From Bacteroidales bacterium (GTDB taxonomy: Bacteria > Bacteroidota > Bacteroidia > Bacteroidales > UBA932): 64,000 bases of DNA. The notes beneath the pieces were generated by a model. That model was not told the origin of the DNA and did not search any database. It saw only the letters and a program-made list of their open reading frames with translations. The stretch is from assembly GCA_017631875.1 (NCBI GenBank), contig JAGBSL010000033.1, positions 10,115-74,114 on the forward strand, given 5' to 3'. The position numbers were made by a program, and so were the translations under genes. Shown here in pieces: positions 61,306-64,000 of this stretch (position 1 is its first letter; each line of letters begins with the position of its first letter).

Positions 61306-61333
61306 ACAAATAGAACATATAAGATACAAAAAT

Positions 61334-63106
61334 ATGAAAGAGTACATTAAAATGACCCTGGCGACAATCACAGGTCTGTTCCTGTTCGGATTTGTCGCAA
61401 TGTTCCTTTTCATCGGAATGATCGGAGCGATTGCTGCAGCAGGTGACACTGCTCCAGTAATGCCTAAGGAAGCCGTGCTTAAGATCGACTTCACAGAAAT
61501 GACTCTTGCAGAGCAGACTGCAGAAGCAGACCCTCTCGCAATGCTTCAGGGTGGCGGAGAAATCACCCCTCTCGGCATTTACAGCGCCATCAACGCCATC
61601 AACGCAGCCGCGCAGGACCCTGCTATCCGTTATATCTACATGAAACCGGATGCAGCATCAGGCGGATTCGCGCAGATCGAGGAGCTAAGGACAGCGCTCA
61701 AGAACTTCAGAGACAGCGGCAAAGCCATCGTCTCATACATCGAGAATCCTACCAATGCAGGCTACTACCTCGCATCGGTTTCGGATAAGATCTACATGAC
61801 CAAGTATGACGGTGGCATAAACATGTTCAACGGACTCTCGTCTCAGCTCATCTTCCTGAAGGACGCGCTTGACAGACTGGGAGTGAACGTACAGCTTATC
61901 CGTCACGGCAAATACAAGTCAGCTGGTGAAATGTACATCAGAAACTCTTCAAGCAAGGAGAACATGGAGCAGAACGAGGCGATGATAAGTTCTATGTGGG
62001 AAAGCTGGTCTACAGAGATTGCACAGTCTAGAGACATCACCGTAGAAGAGCTCAACACCATGCTGAACGATCTTGAGCTGAACTTCCCTTCCGACTTCCT
62101 TGAGAAGGGTCTCGTGGACGAGCTCCTCAGCCGTGAGGAACTCCAGCAGAAACTTGCGGATCTCTATGTGACAGACGACTACAAGAAGGTAAACAGCATA
62201 TCCCTTGCAGACTACGCGGCAATCAAGGACGTTCCGAATCTTAAGGCAACAAACAAGGTCGCAGTCATCTACGCTGAAGGAAACATCGTTGACGGAAGTG
62301 ATCCTGAGGGCGTTGCAGGCGACAGATTCGCAAAGATCATCGCTGACGTAAGGGCCGACAAGGATGTCAAGGCAGTTGTCCTCAGAGTGAACTCTCCGGG
62401 AGGAAGCGTAATGGCATCGGAGAAGATCAAGGCAGAGCTTGACCTGCTCAGGGAGAATGTTCCGGTTATCGCATCATACGGCGACTATGCAGCTTCCGGC
62501 GGATACTGGATCTCTGCAAACTGCGACTACATCTTCTCTAACGCGACAACCCTCACCGGTTCGATCGGAGTATTCAGCATGATTCCTGACATAGGAGGAA
62601 CAATCAAGAACAAGCTCCACGTCACAGTAACACCTGTCAAGTCCAATGACCACGCTGACATGCTCGGCATGATGCGCCCTCTCACACCGAATGAAGAGGC
62701 TTACATGCAGGCATCAGTGGAAAGAATCTACACCAAGTTCACAAGCATTGTAGCAGAAGGACGCGACATGACTGTCGAGGCTGTTGACGAGATAGCACAG
62801 GGACGCGTTTGGACAGGTGCCGAGGCGCTTGAGATCGGCTTGGTTGACCAGATCGGAACTCTCGAGGATGCAATTGAATACGCGGCAATGTCGATCGAAG
62901 GCGTTACCTCAGTGGACGACGTACAGATTGCAGCATATCCTAAGCCTCAGACAACTCTTGAAATGCTCCTCGAAGCATTAGGAGGAACAGAATCGGTGTT
63001 TGCCGGCACACCTCTTGAGAGCGTTGAGCAGGCATTCCTCGGCTGGGACGCTTCTCAGGCAGGAAAGGTTTACGCCAGAATACCATACGAAATCGTCGTA
63101 AGATAA
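61334..63106 (+). CDS. sppA: Signal peptide peptidase SppA, 67K type
   Basis: 590 aa membrane serine protease that degrades leftover signal peptides. One N-terminal membrane helix (ITGLFLFGFVAMFLFIGMIG), then two S49 domains: the Lys in the first (VSDKIYM) and the Ser in the second (YAASGGYWISANC) form the Ser-Lys dyad. Length matches the E. coli-like tandem form. TAATG overlap joins it to cutC. Confidence 0.95.
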   Translation: MKEYIKMTLATITGLFLFGFVAMFLFIGMIGAIAAAGDTAPVMPKEAVLKIDFTEMTLAEQTAEADPLAMLQGGGEITPLGIYSAINAINAAAQDPAIRYIYMKPDAASGGFAQIEELRTALKNFRDSGKAIVSYIENPTNAGYYLASVSDKIYMTKYDGGINMFNGLSSQLIFLKDALDRLGVNVQLIRHGKYKSAGEMYIRNSSSKENMEQNEAMISSMWESWSTEIAQSRDITVEELNTMLNDLELNFPSDFLEKGLVDELLSREELQQKLADLYVTDDYKKVNSISLADYAAIKDVPNLKATNKVAVIYAEGNIVDGSDPEGVAGDRFAKIIADVRADKDVKAVVLRVNSPGGSVMASEKIKAELDLLRENVPVIASYGDYAASGGYWISANCDYIFSNATTLTGSIGVFSMIPDIGGTIKNKLHVTVTPVKSNDHADMLGMMRPLTPNEEAYMQASVERIYTKFTSIVAEGRDMTVEAVDEIAQGRVWTGAEALEIGLVDQIGTLEDAIEYAAMSIEGVTSVDDVQIAAYPKPQTTLEMLLEALGGTESVFAGTPLESVEQAFLGWDASQAGKVYARIPYEIVVR

Positions 63107-63840
63107 TGTACAGATTCGAAATATGCGCCAATTCTGTGGCCAGCTGCATTGCGGCACAGGAAGGCGGAGCAGACAGGGTGGAGCTTTGCGCCGGTATTCC
63201 GGAGGGAGGCACCACCCCTTCTTATGGAATGATCAAGAACGCCCGCAAGAGCATCAGGATCGCCCTCAACGTAATCATCAGGCCACGAGGAGGTGACTTC
63301 CTCTACTCGCAGTCGGAACTTGAGGAAATGCTCTACGATATCAAGGTGGCAAAAGAGCTCGGAGCAGACGGACTCGTATTCGGTTGCTTGCGTCCGGACG
63401 GAAGCGTAGACATGGAAGCCATGAAGCCGCTCATGGAAGCTGCCGGAGACACTCCCGTGACATTCCATAGGGCATTCGACCACTCCGCAGACCCTCTCAA
63501 GGCACTTGAGGACATCATAGAACTCGGCTGCACACGCATCCTCACGTCGGGATGCAGACCGACAGCATTGGAAGGAGCCGGACTGCTCGCCCAGCTGGTC
63601 GAAAAAGCAGGAGACAGGATCATCATCATGCCGGGCTGCGGCGTCAAGGAGAGCAACATAGCTGAAATAGCAAGGCTCTCCGGCGCGCGAGAATTCCATT
63701 TCTCAGCCAGAGAGCCCGTAGAAAGCGGTATGATCTTCCGCAACCCGGAGGTTGCTATGGGAAGCGAAGACGACCCATACGGAACCGTTCAGACAACGTC
63801 CCGCAGGGTCGCTGCGACTATAGAGCCTTTGAGGTCTTGA
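63106..63840 (+). CDS. cutC: Copper homeostasis protein CutC family
   Basis: 244 aa TIM-barrel protein: FEICANSVASCIAAQEGGADRVELC at the start, IRPRGGDFLYS, GADGLVFGCLRPDG, and FHRAFDHS are the family blocks. CutC was linked to copper tolerance, but the activity is disputed and unproven. It is translationally coupled to sppA. Its last 23 nt overlap the convergent next gene. Confidence 0.92.
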   Translation: MYRFEICANSVASCIAAQEGGADRVELCAGIPEGGTTPSYGMIKNARKSIRIALNVIIRPRGGDFLYSQSELEEMLYDIKVAKELGADGLVFGCLRPDGSVDMEAMKPLMEAAGDTPVTFHRAFDHSADPLKALEDIIELGCTRILTSGCRPTALEGAGLLAQLVEKAGDRIIIMPGCGVKESNIAEIARLSGAREFHFSAREPVESGMIFRNPEVAMGSEDDPYGTVQTTSRRVAATIEPLRS

Positions 63841-64000
63841 CAAGGCTTTCGCCAAGTCCGATAGAATATCCCTGAGAGAAGAACACCACGCGATTGAATG
63901 TGTCAGCCATCACGATAAGAGGCAGACGTCCGCCCTTGGTAAGTTTCATCTCAGTTGCAATCATATCTCTCATCTGTCCGTCGATATCGATTCCGAAATG
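63818..64000 (-). CDS. C-terminal end of an unrecognised protein (5' part outside window)
   Basis: Open minus-strand frame from the right edge to a TAG at 63818-63820: 60 residues reading GIDIDGQMRDMIATEMKLT, then GGRLPLIVMADTFNRVVFF, SQGYSIGLGESLVKTSKAL at the end. The pattern of strand-LIVMADTFNRVVFFSQGY-helix resembles the end of thioredoxin-like or redoxin domains in Bacteroidales surface proteins, but too little is present to name it. Overlaps cutC by 23 nt. Confidence 0.65.
   Translation of the reverse strand, partial: HFGIDIDGQMRDMIATEMKLTKGGRLPLIVMADTFNRVVFFSQGYSIGLGESLVKTSKAL

Noticed and set aside
1..64000. tRNA, rRNA, tmRNA or known riboswitch
   Set aside because: Intergenic stretches were read on both strands; none shows a tRNA-like cloverleaf or a riboswitch core I can recognise, though small RNAs could escape reading by eye.

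Overview
The window is a chromosomal segment of a Bacteroidota species, almost certainly order Bacteroidales. The evidence is: sigma-ABfr type promoters (TAnnTTTG at -7, TTTG-like box about 20 nt upstream) before many genes; A-rich leaders instead of Shine-Dalgarno sites; a histone-H1-like Hc1 gene; DUF4293, PCMD-domain and BACON-type surface proteins; many SPII lipoproteins; and the typical neighbour pairs gyrA/TPR protein and rbfA/FtsX-like permease. Base composition is close to 50% GC and even across the window. I found no rRNA, tRNA, prophage or true CRISPR array. Family and genus cannot be fixed by reading alone.

Layout. 1-12.1 kb is housekeeping: CapA-like protein (cut by the left edge), phoH, TPR protein and gyrA (minus), a Clp ATPase of unusual build, HAD phosphatase, AI-2E-type permease, esterase, nucleoside phosphorylase. 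12.2-14.9 kb has DUF4293, fabF and a membrane-bound LytTR regulator. 14.95-20.26 kb is a compact five-gene block (orphan, AAA+ ATPase, MoxR ATPase, VWA protein, orphan), the best candidate here for an undescribed system. 20.3-38.3 kb carries genome-maintenance and metabolic genes: sbcDC, prfA, tcdA, mazG, a CoA-transferase, hc1, pth-rplY, two secreted or lipoprotein peptidases (clostripain C11, DPP III M49), xerD, FKBP, pnuC, a BadF-type kinase, recR; corA follows. 39.6-49.2 kb is a surface/accessory zone: PCMD protein, M6 metalloprotease, two lipoproteins, an IS3 remnant, and a giant lipoprotein with a collagen-like Gly-X-Y stalk. 49.4-53.2 kb has tpiA, a second M49-like peptidase, and a DUF3990/XRE toxin-antitoxin pair with a palindromic operator. 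53.4-64 kb has tyrS, rbfA, a LolC/E-like permease, a metal-handling cluster (HMA protein, TonB receptor, Cys/His-rich protein), a 1.3-kb repeat-rich gene desert, sppA, cutC and a cut gene.

The most striking non-coding signal is intergenic repeats. One family consists of two to four consecutive hairpins whose loops are conserved while stems change on both sides (15722-15766, 29280-29366, 39347-39438). A second is a single hairpin ending in ATGAC (27890, 53325, 55153, 59353). A third is a 72-nt-period array of six hairpins (60481-60882) that mimics CRISPR but is not one. Other isolated foldback elements lie between tcdA and mazG and between tyrS and rbfA.

Convergent genes are packed very tightly: DUF4293/fabF, the permease/lipoprotein pair at 56.4 kb and cutC/its neighbour overlap at their 3' ends, and several share a single bidirectional hairpin terminator. 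Coordinates of short sites were counted by eye and could be off by a base.
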